64,000 bases of DNA, taken from JALJPB01 sp034111045 (GTDB lineage Bacteria > Pseudomonadota > Gammaproteobacteria > Enterobacterales > Alteromonadaceae). The DNA is taken from positions 1-64,000 of the forward strand of contig JAWUYA010000001.1 of NCBI GenBank assembly GCA_034111045.1, written 5' to 3'. Both the position numbers and the translations under genes were made by a program. Within the stretch, counting starts at the first letter, position 1, and every line of letters starts with the position of its first letter. This document shows positions 1 through 7,402 of the stretch, piece after piece. Under the pieces are notes generated by a model. The model was not told where the DNA came from and made no database searches. It saw only the letters and a list, made by a program, of their open reading frames with translations.

Positions 1-129
1 TTTTCGCCAATTATACAAGGTTGATTCACCAATACCCATTTCGATAGACAATTTTGATATCGATATATTATTGGGTGGCATCATTTTCTGAAGAGCCGAC
101 TCTTTTTGCTGCGTTGAATAAGTTGACAT
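1..129 (-). mobile_element. IS3-like transposase OrfA, N-terminal part, runs off left edge
   Basis: The first 43 codons are visible, from ATG at 129 to the window edge. The peptide starts MSTYSTQQKESALQKMM, continues with a PNNISISKLS stretch and then IEMGIGESTLYNWRK. This is the helix-turn-helix start of the OrfA/transposase proteins of IS3-type elements common in Shewanella and Colwellia, which bind the element ends. The helix-turn-helix is about residues 24-41. The terminal repeat cannot be confirmed because only one end is in view; a TGTCAG sequence starting at 193 on the minus strand is a possible outer end. The family call rests on resemblance only. Confidence 0.7.
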
Positions 130-169
130 TGTTGTTCCACGCCCTCTACTTAATTTTAATGATTAAATA

Positions 170-340
170 TTAAGCGCGACAACTAGTCTGACAGAGAGGG
201 TATGGGTAATGAGATAATTGATAAACCTTTATCTGAGAAAGGCTGACTAGCTTATTTTTAATATAAGGAACTGCAAGGATCAATAATGGGATCAATAATA
301 ACCCCGCAAATAAGATATCTATTTTAACTTCTGAATTCAT
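170..340 (-). CDS. small membrane ORF (56 aa), possibly truncated by the neighbouring IS
   Basis: An ATG at 340 follows a good ribosome binding site (GGAG, 7 bases before). The ORF encodes MNSEVKIDI, then a strongly hydrophobic stretch (LFAGLLLIPLLILAVPYI, about residues 10-27), then a basic NK and a polar tail ending QTSCRA. This is one transmembrane segment. The last 7 or so codons probably lie inside the IS whose transposase starts at 129, so the native gene may have been longer and cut by the insertion. No family is recognised. The good start region and clean membrane helix support real or recently real coding. Confidence 0.45.
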   Translation of the reverse strand: MNSEVKIDILFAGLLLIPLLILAVPYIKNKLVSLSQIKVYQLSHYPYPLCQTSCRA

Positions 341-459
341 TTAATACTCCAATTCCTTTGAAAACATAACGAGGCTGTAGAATTAACCTCTTTTTATCAT
401 TTTTTTATTTAAGATTAATACTTTAACGATAAATTTTTTATTTTAAAAAGATTAGAAGA

Positions 460-651
460 TTAGGACATCCCTTCAAGTTTTTTAATTCCTTTATTGTGAT
501 AGCGTAATCTAGCAAAAGGGGTTCCGGTTAATGAATTGAAAGTTGAGCCGCATTCAGGCTCTTTGCATTTGAAACCTTGTAAGCCAGAAGATCTCCTCCA
601 CATTAATGCTCTCTGCTGAGCAGTATAATTTATACGAGATCTTCTTTTCAT
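460..651 (-). pseudogene. chimeric transposase remnant: IS30-like start joined to IS1595-like zinc ribbon
   Basis: This 63-codon ORF has an AAGGAG site just before its ATG. Residues 1-17 (MKRRSRINYTAQQRALM) resemble the start of IS30-family transposases (pattern RRxRIYYxxxQRALMWERW). From about residue 18 on, the sequence (RRSSGLQGFKCKEPEC, then STFNSLTGTPFARLR) matches the zinc-ribbon region of IS1595-family transposases, where RSSGLQRFKC and RTFNALTGTPLARLR are typical. It ends soon after, so both catalytic domains are missing. It is most likely a nested-insertion or deletion scar that happened to keep frame. A second CxxC pair of the zinc ribbon is absent. Confidence 0.6.
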
Positions 652-998
652 AGCAACGCTCCTTTATATTAAGGATAGCGTTGCATTCACCAATTGGACT
701 CAAGGCACATAGAAGACCTTAACACAGTCATTTTATCATGTGTTTTAAATGATTATTAAGGTTCACTTATGCCCGTTGAAGTCAGGTTACAACTTTATTT
801 GAAGGGTTTTTGCTACTTTTTTAATAAATAAAACTTACCGCCACATTGGTTTTTATCTTTATTCTCAAAAGCCCATTTTTGTTCAACGGCATAACTAGGC
901 TTGCTTGAGGTTTTTGTTTCTATGTTTATTTAGCTTCTACAATAGTACGGGGTATTTCAATCGTTTAAATGCACTTGCTTTAACTTAATAAAAGGTCT
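652..998. other. gene-poor gap with decayed sequence
   Basis: No complete gene is seen. Bases 813-929 on the minus strand are open for 38 codons with no start codon and read SYAVEQKWAFENKDKNQC then GGKFYLLKK before a TAG. The composition looks protein-like, so this may be the C-terminal scrap of a lost gene of the polysaccharide cluster or of an element. Bases 652-700 hold the leader and ribosome site of the transposase remnant and perhaps its IS30-type end. Confidence 0.3.
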
Positions 999-1406
999 TT
1001 AGGTTGAATTATACCAACCCCATAAGCCTAATGAAAACCCTTCCAGGAGGTCGATACCCAAGGCTGATTTGAGCAGGTATATCATCACTAAACCACATAG
1101 TGAGCTAAGTAACACGAACAAGCAAAATATGATGACTAATGCTGCCAAGGCTAATGATTTTTCTCGCCGATTCAGCGAGCGTAAATTAAGGCCCATTAAC
1201 AGCACATAATATATTCGGTATTCAGTAAAAGGAACAGGTACTGTGCCCCTCACATCGACTTTATGTTTACGATACTGACCGCTTCCTATCGCCACTTTAA
1301 TATGTTGAAGTTGGCTATCCGTTAATTTGGATGCTGTTACCTTAGGCAGTCGGCTCAGGAAATTCATGATGTCAGGGTCTTGCCTAATCGATTTTTTATA
1401 ATTCAA
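999..1406 (-). CDS. small membrane protein of a polysaccharide cluster (135 aa)
   Basis: The N-terminal 75 residues are soluble and charged, with DPDIMNFLSRLPKVTASKL, a KHKVDVRGTVPVPF motif and a YRIYYVLLMGLNLRSLNRREK stretch. A hydrophobic segment follows at about 85-115 (ALAALVIIFCLFVLLSSLCG and LVMIYLLK), then GIDLLEGFSLGLWGW. Short proteins of this type, with the VDVRGT-PxPF and GIDL-xGFSLG motifs, occur beside exopolysaccharide genes in Vibrio and Shewanella; I recall some carrying an EPSP-synthase name in databases, which the sequence does not support. It is co-oriented with the glycosyltransferase 25 bases upstream. Function unknown. Confidence 0.75.
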   Translation of the reverse strand: MNYKKSIRQDPDIMNFLSRLPKVTASKLTDSQLQHIKVAIGSGQYRKHKVDVRGTVPVPFTEYRIYYVLLMGLNLRSLNRREKSLALAALVIIFCLFVLLSSLCGLVMIYLLKSALGIDLLEGFSLGLWGWYNST

Positions 1407-1431
1407 AAAACACCCCTTTATTTAAAACCCG

Positions 1432-2442
1432 TTAGCGTAGACTATGGCGACGATGTTTGACATAACTCATCGCTATATGCTCCAAAACACCATAAATAGA
1501 GCGGGGTAAAATAGAAATTAAGGCACATCCGAACGTTGAAAGTGTACGTAGCGGTTCTTCAGCTATTATTCCCGGGTGAGTGATTAACGCCTGGTGGATT
1601 AATTTGATCGCACTCCAGCTATTGCCTGAGCGAATGGCTCTACGTGCAAGGTAACGAAATTGATAGGCCTTAGCTAAAGTTGAGTAACGTTTAAAGAATT
1701 CTTCGTTACCGACGATATTTTTTTTAACGGCTAAACACCAATTATCGTATTGATTTTTTACATTGGCGGAGAGACCGCTATCATTGACTCGGTAATAGGT
1801 CAGTGGGACGTCAATACCTTCAAACTTCCACTTTTTAAGTAAGGCGATCCTAAGCCAAAGCCCGATGTCTTCAGATTGGCGTAATTCTTCATCAAATACA
1901 CATTTATGCCGGGTTTTTGGACACTCAAAGGTCATTTCTCGGAGGAGCCGATGACGGATCACCGGTGCAGAACCATTGCCAACAGGATTGCGGCAAAAAA
2001 TATCCTTACAGGTGATGTTTTTTAATTTAGGGAATTGACCTATCCCCATCAGTTTACCTTGCTCATTAACAAATAAAGAAGGGCAATAACTAACACCTAC
2101 AGTGGGACGACTGTTCAAATGATTAACATGGGAGGCCAGCTTTTCATTGGCCCAATAGTCATCGGCATCAAGCAAGGCAACATAAAGCCCTCTAGCAACA
2201 AGGATCCCACTATTACGAGCACCTGACAATCCTCTGTTAGCTTGTTGAATAAGCTTGATGCGTGGGTCACTAAACTCCTTGAGTTTATCAACGGTGCCAT
2301 CTGTACTGCCATCGTTAACACAAATCACTTCAAAATTTTGAAACGTTTGCGCTAACACCGATTTAATACACTGTTGGATATGGTGCTCAACGTTATACAT
2401 AGGTATAACCACTGTTACCATGGGTAAAGATTGTTTATTCAT
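1432..2442 (-). CDS. family 2 glycosyltransferase
   Basis: The protein (336 aa) has the GT-A fold start MVTVVIPMYNVEHHI, the nucleotide-sugar loop VNDGSTDGT (about residues 43-51), RGLSGARNSGI, and the metal-binding LLDADDYW (about 89-96). A later SEDIGLWLR supplies the acidic residue usual for the catalytic base. It should transfer a sugar from a nucleotide donor onto a lipid-linked glycan on the inner face of the inner membrane. The C-terminal 100 residues are helical and variable. Its start overlaps the end of the flippase gene by 8 bases, so the two are probably translationally coupled. The sugar specificity cannot be read from the sequence. Confidence 0.9.
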   Translation of the reverse strand: MNKQSLPMVTVVIPMYNVEHHIQQCIKSVLAQTFQNFEVICVNDGSTDGTVDKLKEFSDPRIKLIQQANRGLSGARNSGILVARGLYVALLDADDYWANEKLASHVNHLNSRPTVGVSYCPSLFVNEQGKLMGIGQFPKLKNITCKDIFCRNPVGNGSAPVIRHRLLREMTFECPKTRHKCVFDEELRQSEDIGLWLRIALLKKWKFEGIDVPLTYYRVNDSGLSANVKNQYDNWCLAVKKNIVGNEEFFKRYSTLAKAYQFRYLARRAIRSGNSWSAIKLIHQALITHPGIIAEEPLRTLSTFGCALISILPRSIYGVLEHIAMSYVKHRRHSLR

Positions 2443-3709
2443 TAGTTTGACTCCTTATTGAAAGGGATTTTGATCGGGCAAAATTCTGGGTGAGGGTTGG
2501 CTTTGAAAATAGCACCAAGAGCCAAGTTATACTGCTTGCCAATAACACTAAAGCTAGATCCTCTGGTGTCTCTATTGGGAAGATCAGTAAACTCAAGGTA
2601 CTAATACATAAGCAAAACAAACGAGCGTATAATTCATATTGATAGGCCGCCTGTGCGCGTAATAAATTACAATGAGTGTCTACGTAAAGGCCAGATAATG
2701 CAGCCAGACATAACAGTGTGATCACCATATATTGCTGTTGCCATTGCTGGTCAAACAACATTGGCACGTAAAAGGGCACAGCGATGGCTTGGCAAATAAA
2801 CAACAGGGCAACCGCGGTAGTGATCAGATAGATCCAACGGATATTTTGCGATAGTTGCCCTTGCCTGTGTTTATCACAAAGGTAAGGATAAAGAGCCGAA
2901 TTAAAGGCATTATTTAGCGATTGACTTAAACCGACGCCAGCGCTTTTCGCGAAGCTGTACAAGCCAAACATTTCGGGACTTAATAATCGAGCCCCAATTA
3001 ACATGTCAAGTTGCATACGCAGGGCCCTGACTAACTCAGTTAACAGTAATTGACCTGAGGTTCTACAAAGAATCACAAAGGTGTTGAGCTCAAAACCAAT
3101 ACCAAAACGTCGCACCGGAGCAAAATAAAATAAACCTACCCACATGAGCGCAAAGACCCATTTTCCATAAACAACGGACATAATGCCAAAATCAAATAGT
3201 GCAAATACCGCAATTGTCATGTTTTCTGCCAAAATACAGCCGGCATTTCGTACGCTATAAAATCGCATGTTACTGGCTCGCTGAATTAAGAACACCTTGA
3301 TACTCACCAGCGGGTAAAGTAGATAAACACCGGCCATTGCGACGAGTAATTGAGTCACTGCAGGATTATGATAAAAATCGCCAACGGGGATAGCCAAGGC
3401 ACTCTGCATTCCTGCTAAAGACAAACACACTAACCATTGTAATATGGCGCCGTTTTTCGCGTATTGCTTGAGGTTATCTGCTGAACACTGGATTATTTGT
3501 GTGCCCGCACCTGAGCGCAACATAAGCTTAAAGATCTCATGACATGCCAATGCGAGCATGACGGTACCGTATTCAATAGCCGTCAATTTAGCCGCTAATG
3601 CTAGGATCACCAGTATTCTGGAAATTTTGGCTGCGACTTCAGTGAGCAATAACCAAGTGGTGTTATCGAGTAAACGTCTGTTTTCACATTGTTGTAATAT
3701 AAATTTCAC
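2435..3709 (-). CDS. Wzx-like polysaccharide flippase (MOP superfamily)
   Basis: This is a 424-residue integral membrane protein with about 12 hydrophobic segments spread over its length. It shows the layout of oligosaccharide flippases: the start has DNTTWLLLTEVAAKISRIL and LTAIEYGTVMLALA, and the middle has RLLSPEMFGLYSFAKSAG, typical of the Polysacc_synt / MATE-like repeat. It would flip an undecaprenol-linked oligosaccharide to the periplasm. It is the first gene of the unit visible here (flippase, glycosyltransferase, small membrane protein); the downstream side is broken by insertion sequences. Confidence 0.85.
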   Translation of the reverse strand: MKFILQQCENRRLLDNTTWLLLTEVAAKISRILVILALAAKLTAIEYGTVMLALACHEIFKLMLRSGAGTQIIQCSADNLKQYAKNGAILQWLVCLSLAGMQSALAIPVGDFYHNPAVTQLLVAMAGVYLLYPLVSIKVFLIQRASNMRFYSVRNAGCILAENMTIAVFALFDFGIMSVVYGKWVFALMWVGLFYFAPVRRFGIGFELNTFVILCRTSGQLLLTELVRALRMQLDMLIGARLLSPEMFGLYSFAKSAGVGLSQSLNNAFNSALYPYLCDKHRQGQLSQNIRWIYLITTAVALLFICQAIAVPFYVPMLFDQQWQQQYMVITLLCLAALSGLYVDTHCNLLRAQAAYQYELYARLFCLCISTLSLLIFPIETPEDLALVLLASSITWLLVLFSKPTLTQNFARSKSLSIRSQTNE

Positions 3710-3827
3710 AACGCTTACCTGATCAATGGAATTATAGAGAATAATTCAAGAATCGTTCCAAGTAAGTGTGAATTTTAACTTGATGAATTTAAATAGGTAT
3801 TTACTTTTTACAATCGAAATAATTTGA

Positions 3828-3870
3828 TTTTCGCTATTTGCACACAATCAAAAATTGCAAATAGCGAAAA
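3828..3870. terminator. perfect 15-bp inverted repeat, possible terminator
   Basis: TTTTCGCTATTTGCA (3828-3842) is exactly complementary to 3856-3870, with a 13-base loop. It lies between the stop of the sigma-54 regulator gene and the promoter region of the flippase. Neither strand has a clean U-run right after the stem, so it may instead be an mRNA 3'-end stabiliser or a protein site. Confidence 0.5.
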
Positions 3871-3919
3871 AAGCAAAAGGAAAAATCGACGGGCACTGAG
3901 GCGTGAAGTGTCGTTATTT

Positions 3920-5425
3920 CTATTCTTGCCACTGTTGTATCTTACGATATAAAGTAGAAGGACTGACTTTAAGCAAACTCGCCGCTTTGACAATATTATC
4001 ACTACAAGCAGCTATAGCATGTTCAATGGCCGCTTTTTCAACTGCCGCTAAACTGCACACCTCTGCAAAGTTGTTGAGCGAAGAGGTAGGGTCGAGTACC
4101 GAAAATTGTTCTGCTGATATATATGTATCTGAAGCTGGTTTTTGATTGGTCAACTCACTTATCTCGCATTCGTTTAGTTGCAGCTGTCGACCCAAGTTTT
4201 GTTCGGTCAACAAGGGGCCTTCTGACATCACGATGGCACTGTGGATAGTATTTTCAAGCTGTCTGACATTACCAGGCCAACGATAATGATTGATTAACTT
4301 TTCTGCATCTGACGTCATGCCAACAAATACTTTTTGTTCGAGATCACTAAAGTGATTAATAAAATGTTGAGCAATTTGACTGGGATCCTTCTCTCTTTCG
4401 CACAAAGGAGGTAGATTAATGGAGATAACATTGAGTCGGTAGTACAAGTCTTCTCGCAGATGTCCGTCGGAAATTGCCTCAAAGGGCTCTCTGTTGGTGG
4501 CACTGATAAATCGAATGTCCACCTTTTCAGTTTTACTGCTGCCCACTCTTTGAAAGGTACCCGTTTGAATAAAACGCAAAATTTTGGCCTGTAAAGCGAT
4601 ATCCATTTCACCTAATTCATCCAAAAACAAAGTACCATTGTGAGCAAGAGTAGCGGCACCATCACGGTTTGATATCGCCCCAGAAAAGGCGCCTTTTATA
4701 TGACCAAATATTTCAGACTCCATTAGTTCGTGGGGTATAGCGGCGCAATTAAGGCATATCAAGGGTTGATCTTTTCGTTGGCTGAGATTGTGGATAGCAT
4801 CAGCGGCGAGCTCTTTACCTGAGCCACTTGGCCCTGTAATAAATACCGATGCATTACTTATCGCACAACGTTCGATGCCATCATAAACAAATTGCATGGC
4901 GATTGATTGACCAATAAAATGCTGAAAGTGACGTTTTCGTTTAGCTTGCACTTGTTCGAGGGTATGACGAAGTAAGCTTCGCTCTGCAAGTACTTCTCGG
5001 AAAATTAAGGCCTGCTGTATACTTATCTTTAAATCTTTATTATTCCAGGGTTTTTTTATATACCCCCATATTTTCCCCGAGTTTATTGCGGTGATCACAT
5101 CACTCAACTCTGTATAGGCGGTAAGCATAATTCTTACGGTGTCTGGCCATTGATCTGCCACTTTTTGCAGGAATTCGTTACCGCTCATGCCCGGCATATT
5201 TTTATCTGAAATAACAATATCGATGTAATTATTCTGCAGAATACTCAGCCCTTCTTCTGCGGTACTTGCGCTATATACCTCTAAATTCATATCGTGAACC
5301 AAACGCTTTAATGAGAAGAGGATATCTATCTCATCATCAACAAATAAAATACTAGCATTAGTGTGTCCGGTCATTGGCAATATATATTCCATGCGGTAAA
5401 TAGGGGTTTGTCCACAATGACACAT
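3920..5425 (-). CDS. sigma-54-dependent response regulator (REC-AAA+-Fis HTH)
   Basis: Domains in order: receiver (about residues 24-140, with ILFVDDE, phospho-acceptor Asp in VISDKNMPG, and IKKPW), AAA+ sigma-54 activator (about 175-410) and a Fis-type helix-turn-helix (about 455-500, AASLLKVSPSTLYRKI). The AAA+ part has Walker A GPSGSGKE, Walker B TLFLDELGEM and the sigma-54 loop as GAFSGA instead of the usual GAFTGA; Ser is a conservative change. The start is uncertain: ATGs at 5425, 5392 and 5374 are all possible, and the receiver begins soon after the last. No cognate kinase is adjacent. Its neighbours suggest control of the polysaccharide genes or of the divergent ice-binding-like gene. 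Confidence 0.92.
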   Translation of the reverse strand: MCHCGQTPIYRMEYILPMTGHTNASILFVDDEIDILFSLKRLVHDMNLEVYSASTAEEGLSILQNNYIDIVISDKNMPGMSGNEFLQKVADQWPDTVRIMLTAYTELSDVITAINSGKIWGYIKKPWNNKDLKISIQQALIFREVLAERSLLRHTLEQVQAKRKRHFQHFIGQSIAMQFVYDGIERCAISNASVFITGPSGSGKELAADAIHNLSQRKDQPLICLNCAAIPHELMESEIFGHIKGAFSGAISNRDGAATLAHNGTLFLDELGEMDIALQAKILRFIQTGTFQRVGSSKTEKVDIRFISATNREPFEAISDGHLREDLYYRLNVISINLPPLCEREKDPSQIAQHFINHFSDLEQKVFVGMTSDAEKLINHYRWPGNVRQLENTIHSAIVMSEGPLLTEQNLGRQLQLNECEISELTNQKPASDTYISAEQFSVLDPTSSLNNFAEVCSLAAVEKAAIEHAIAACSDNIVKAASLLKVSPSTLYRKIQQWQE

Positions 5426-5768
5426 CTTTCGGCTCTTTTCACTTATTAGTATTTTTTAATGAGTCAATGAGTAGAAATACAAGGACCAAGATGTAACACC
5501 CTAGCTATATTACTGTTGTTGTAGCATCGATGATAAAACACTAGGAAATACGGGTCTATGAGTGGATAACCAATAGTGTATTCAGCTTACTGATATTAGT
5601 TATTGACGCATGAGGGGCGGAACCCAATGTGGTCGGCTAGATTTTTAAAATAAGTGCAGTCATTAGCAAATTGCATAGCATATTGCGAAAACGGCTGTAG
5701 CAAGCAATATAGATAAAAAAAATAAAAAACATAACATTATAAATCAATTAGTTATAAAAACAATAAAC
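5426..5768. other. intergenic region between divergent regulator and ice-binding-like gene
   Basis: AT-rich with no convincing ORF on either strand. It must hold the promoter of the sigma-54 regulator. No strong hairpin or tandem repeat was noticed. Confidence 0.4.
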
Positions 5769-5784
5769 TGGCATGAATGTCGCT
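5769..5784 (+). promoter_or_regulatory. candidate sigma-54 (RpoN) promoter
   Basis: TGGCATGAATGTCGCT has GG at 5770-5771 and GC at 5782-5783 separated by 10 bases, the invariant spacing of -24/-12 promoters. It differs from the usual TGGCAC-N5-TTGC at two places. It lies about 185 bases before the ice-binding-like gene and reads toward it. A sigma-54 activator is encoded next door on the other strand, which supports the call by context. Confidence 0.5.
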
Positions 5785-5968
5785 TTATAGAGTTGTAACC
5801 TGAGAATTTTAGAACTAAATATGGGGACTGATGCCCTACTAGTGGTTACGCTGACCTAAATTTTCGGCATACGGCACCCCTTATCGCGACTAAGACGGTC
5901 ACGAAGATGTGGTAACCATAATAATGGGCAATATCAATAGCGTTTACATTTCAATTAGGGGTAGGTAC

Positions 5969-7036
5969 ATGAATAACAAGCAGTCAACTATTTTTTTATG
6001 TAGCATATTATTATTCAACTCAACAGAGGCGGTAGCAGGTTCATTACTTGGTCCTGATTTGTTAGGCTATTCTGCCATTGCTGCTGCGGCAATAACGATA
6101 GAAGCAGATGGCTTTGTCAGTGATGATCTCGGTTCACAAGCGGCGGTTAATCTCGGTGCTGGCGCTGAGACTGCAAATCTATATGCTGGTGCCGCGGTGA
6201 CTACAGGTGATAGCTCTAGCGCCGGCAACATATATGCTGGCGAAGCCGCTGGTATAGGTGCTAATGGTACCGCTGGCAACATATATGCTGGTGCAGCTGT
6301 TGTGATAGGGGCTGCAGGAAACGCTGCAAATCTATACTCTGGTACCGCCATCAGTTTGGGCGATAGTGCTTCTGTAGGCGATATTTATGCCGCGGGGATA
6401 ATCACGGGGACAGGGGCAAATAGTGCTACTGCTTACACTGATACGGCATCGAGTATAGATGCCTATAAAGAAACATTAGACACTGTAAAAGCCATTGAAC
6501 AAATAATGAGTGCGCAAGTGATTTTATTTGGCCTTGACAGTGATTTTTCTCTGCTGACGACATTGGGTACTTATACTTTTGAACCCGGAGTATATGAAGG
6601 CTCTGCGCTGACTATCACTGCAGCGTCAACCATTACTCTTGATGGTAAGGGTGCAGAAAACCCATTGTGGATTTTTAATTTCAGTGGGGCTCTGACGGTG
6701 GGTGCTAGCACCATGTTCGAAATAACTAACGCAGGTGATGGTGCTAGTGTGATATGGAATACCGGAGGTGCTGTAACGCTAGGGGCCCAAACATCTTTCA
6801 TTGGCACCACTTTCGCCAATGGAGCGATATCCGGTGGTGCTGGCTCAAACGTTAGTTGCGGCAACCTATTTTCTATTGCGGCGATAGATATAAGTTCGCT
6901 GATATCAACCAATTGTATTGGCTCAGACACATGGGATGGCTCAATTAATGGCTTAAATGACGGCCTTGATATAACTAATGGCGTCGCCTCAAACGGTATA
7001 TCTGTCCCATTAAAAACGTGTCCAAAAAATTGGTAA
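5969..7036 (+). CDS. secreted DUF3494 ice-binding-like protein with 17-residue repeats
   Basis: The start chosen is ATG 5969, after an AGGGGTAGGT ribosome site, giving 355 aa; an upstream in-frame ATG at 5909 lacks a signal peptide and a good site. Residues 1-24 form a signal peptide (FLCSILLFNSTEAVAG). Residues 51-152 are six 17-residue units of the type AGNIYAGAAVVIGAAGN. A helix follows (about 155-185, IDAYKETLDTVKAIEQI), then the typical DUF3494 half: FEPGVYEGSALTITAAS, ITLDGKGAENPLWIFNF, VIWNTGGAVTLGAQTSF. The family forms a beta-solenoid that binds ice. The repeats would lengthen the solenoid. There is no C-terminal anchor, so release from the cell is likely. Ice binding itself is an inference. 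Confidence 0.85.
   Translation: MNNKQSTIFLCSILLFNSTEAVAGSLLGPDLLGYSAIAAAAITIEADGFVSDDLGSQAAVNLGAGAETANLYAGAAVTTGDSSSAGNIYAGEAAGIGANGTAGNIYAGAAVVIGAAGNAANLYSGTAISLGDSASVGDIYAAGIITGTGANSATAYTDTASSIDAYKETLDTVKAIEQIMSAQVILFGLDSDFSLLTTLGTYTFEPGVYEGSALTITAASTITLDGKGAENPLWIFNFSGALTVGASTMFEITNAGDGASVIWNTGGAVTLGAQTSFIGTTFANGAISGGAGSNVSCGNLFSIAAIDISSLISTNCIGSDTWDGSINGLNDGLDITNGVASNGISVPLKTCPKNW
6119..6424 (+). repeat. six 51-bp tandem units coding 17-residue repeats
   Basis: Within the ice-binding-like gene, units begin at 6119, 6170, 6221, 6272, 6323 and 6374. The clearest units read TANLYAGAAVTTGDSSS, AGNIYAGEAAGIGANGT, AGNIYAGAAVVIGAAGN and AANLYSGTAISLGDSAS; the first and last are more diverged. 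The period is constant at 17 residues, with hydrophobic residues at fixed positions, as in solenoid coils. Confidence 0.8.
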
Positions 7037-7402
7037 GCGTCTTCTTTAGAGATATATCACCCCCCTAGTATCGCCTTATAAGACTAACGTTCTTGGCTAA
7101 AGTTTGCGATAAGGGAGCTTCAAGTAAGCTGTTGTCTGTTGTTTTGGGTATTGGGCCCTAAGTTATCTGTATTGTAAGTCGGTCTATTTTGCCTAAAATT
7201 GAAGAGTGGGTGTAAATGTGATTAATGATGTTCGTATTGATCAAGCAATGATAAATAGGGAGAAAACCGCTGTTGAGTGATCAATACTACAGACCTGATA
7301 CCGTAAAAAATGATGAGGCTATTGACTGTAAAAGAGCAACGCCAACAAGACGGATAAGTCTGCATTCATTGTCCGCAATCAATTCACATTATTTACATTC
7401 AT
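7037..7402. other. intergenic gap downstream of the ice-binding-like gene
   Basis: No convincing gene or terminator hairpin is seen. An open frame from 7273 runs on the plus strand into the 3' end of the ABC exporter gene but has a TTG start, no ribosome site and no recognisable features. Confidence 0.4.

Noticed and set aside
2115..2321. Second open frame inside the glycosyltransferase gene
   Set aside because: Off-frame shadow with no ribosome site; the glycosyltransferase motifs cover the same bases.
5909..5968. N-terminal extension of the ice-binding-like protein from ATG 5909
   Set aside because: ATG 5969 has a strong ribosome site and opens directly into a signal peptide; the extension would hide it.
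5795..5968. Possible cyclic-di-GMP or other riboswitch in the leader of the ice-binding-like gene
   Set aside because: GGTTAC and GTAACC segments can pair, but no conserved riboswitch core was recognised.
6067..6351. Antisense frames rich in Ala and Pro opposite the 17-residue repeats
   Set aside because: They are shadows of the repeat DNA; the forward frame has the signal peptide and domain.
6119..6424. CRISPR array or minisatellite unrelated to coding
   Set aside because: The 51-bp period keeps frame and gives a regular protein repeat, and there are no unique spacers.
1..7402. Genomic island with integrase or attachment site
   Set aside because: IS remnants and a polysaccharide cluster are seen, but no integrase, tRNA or flanking direct repeats within the window.
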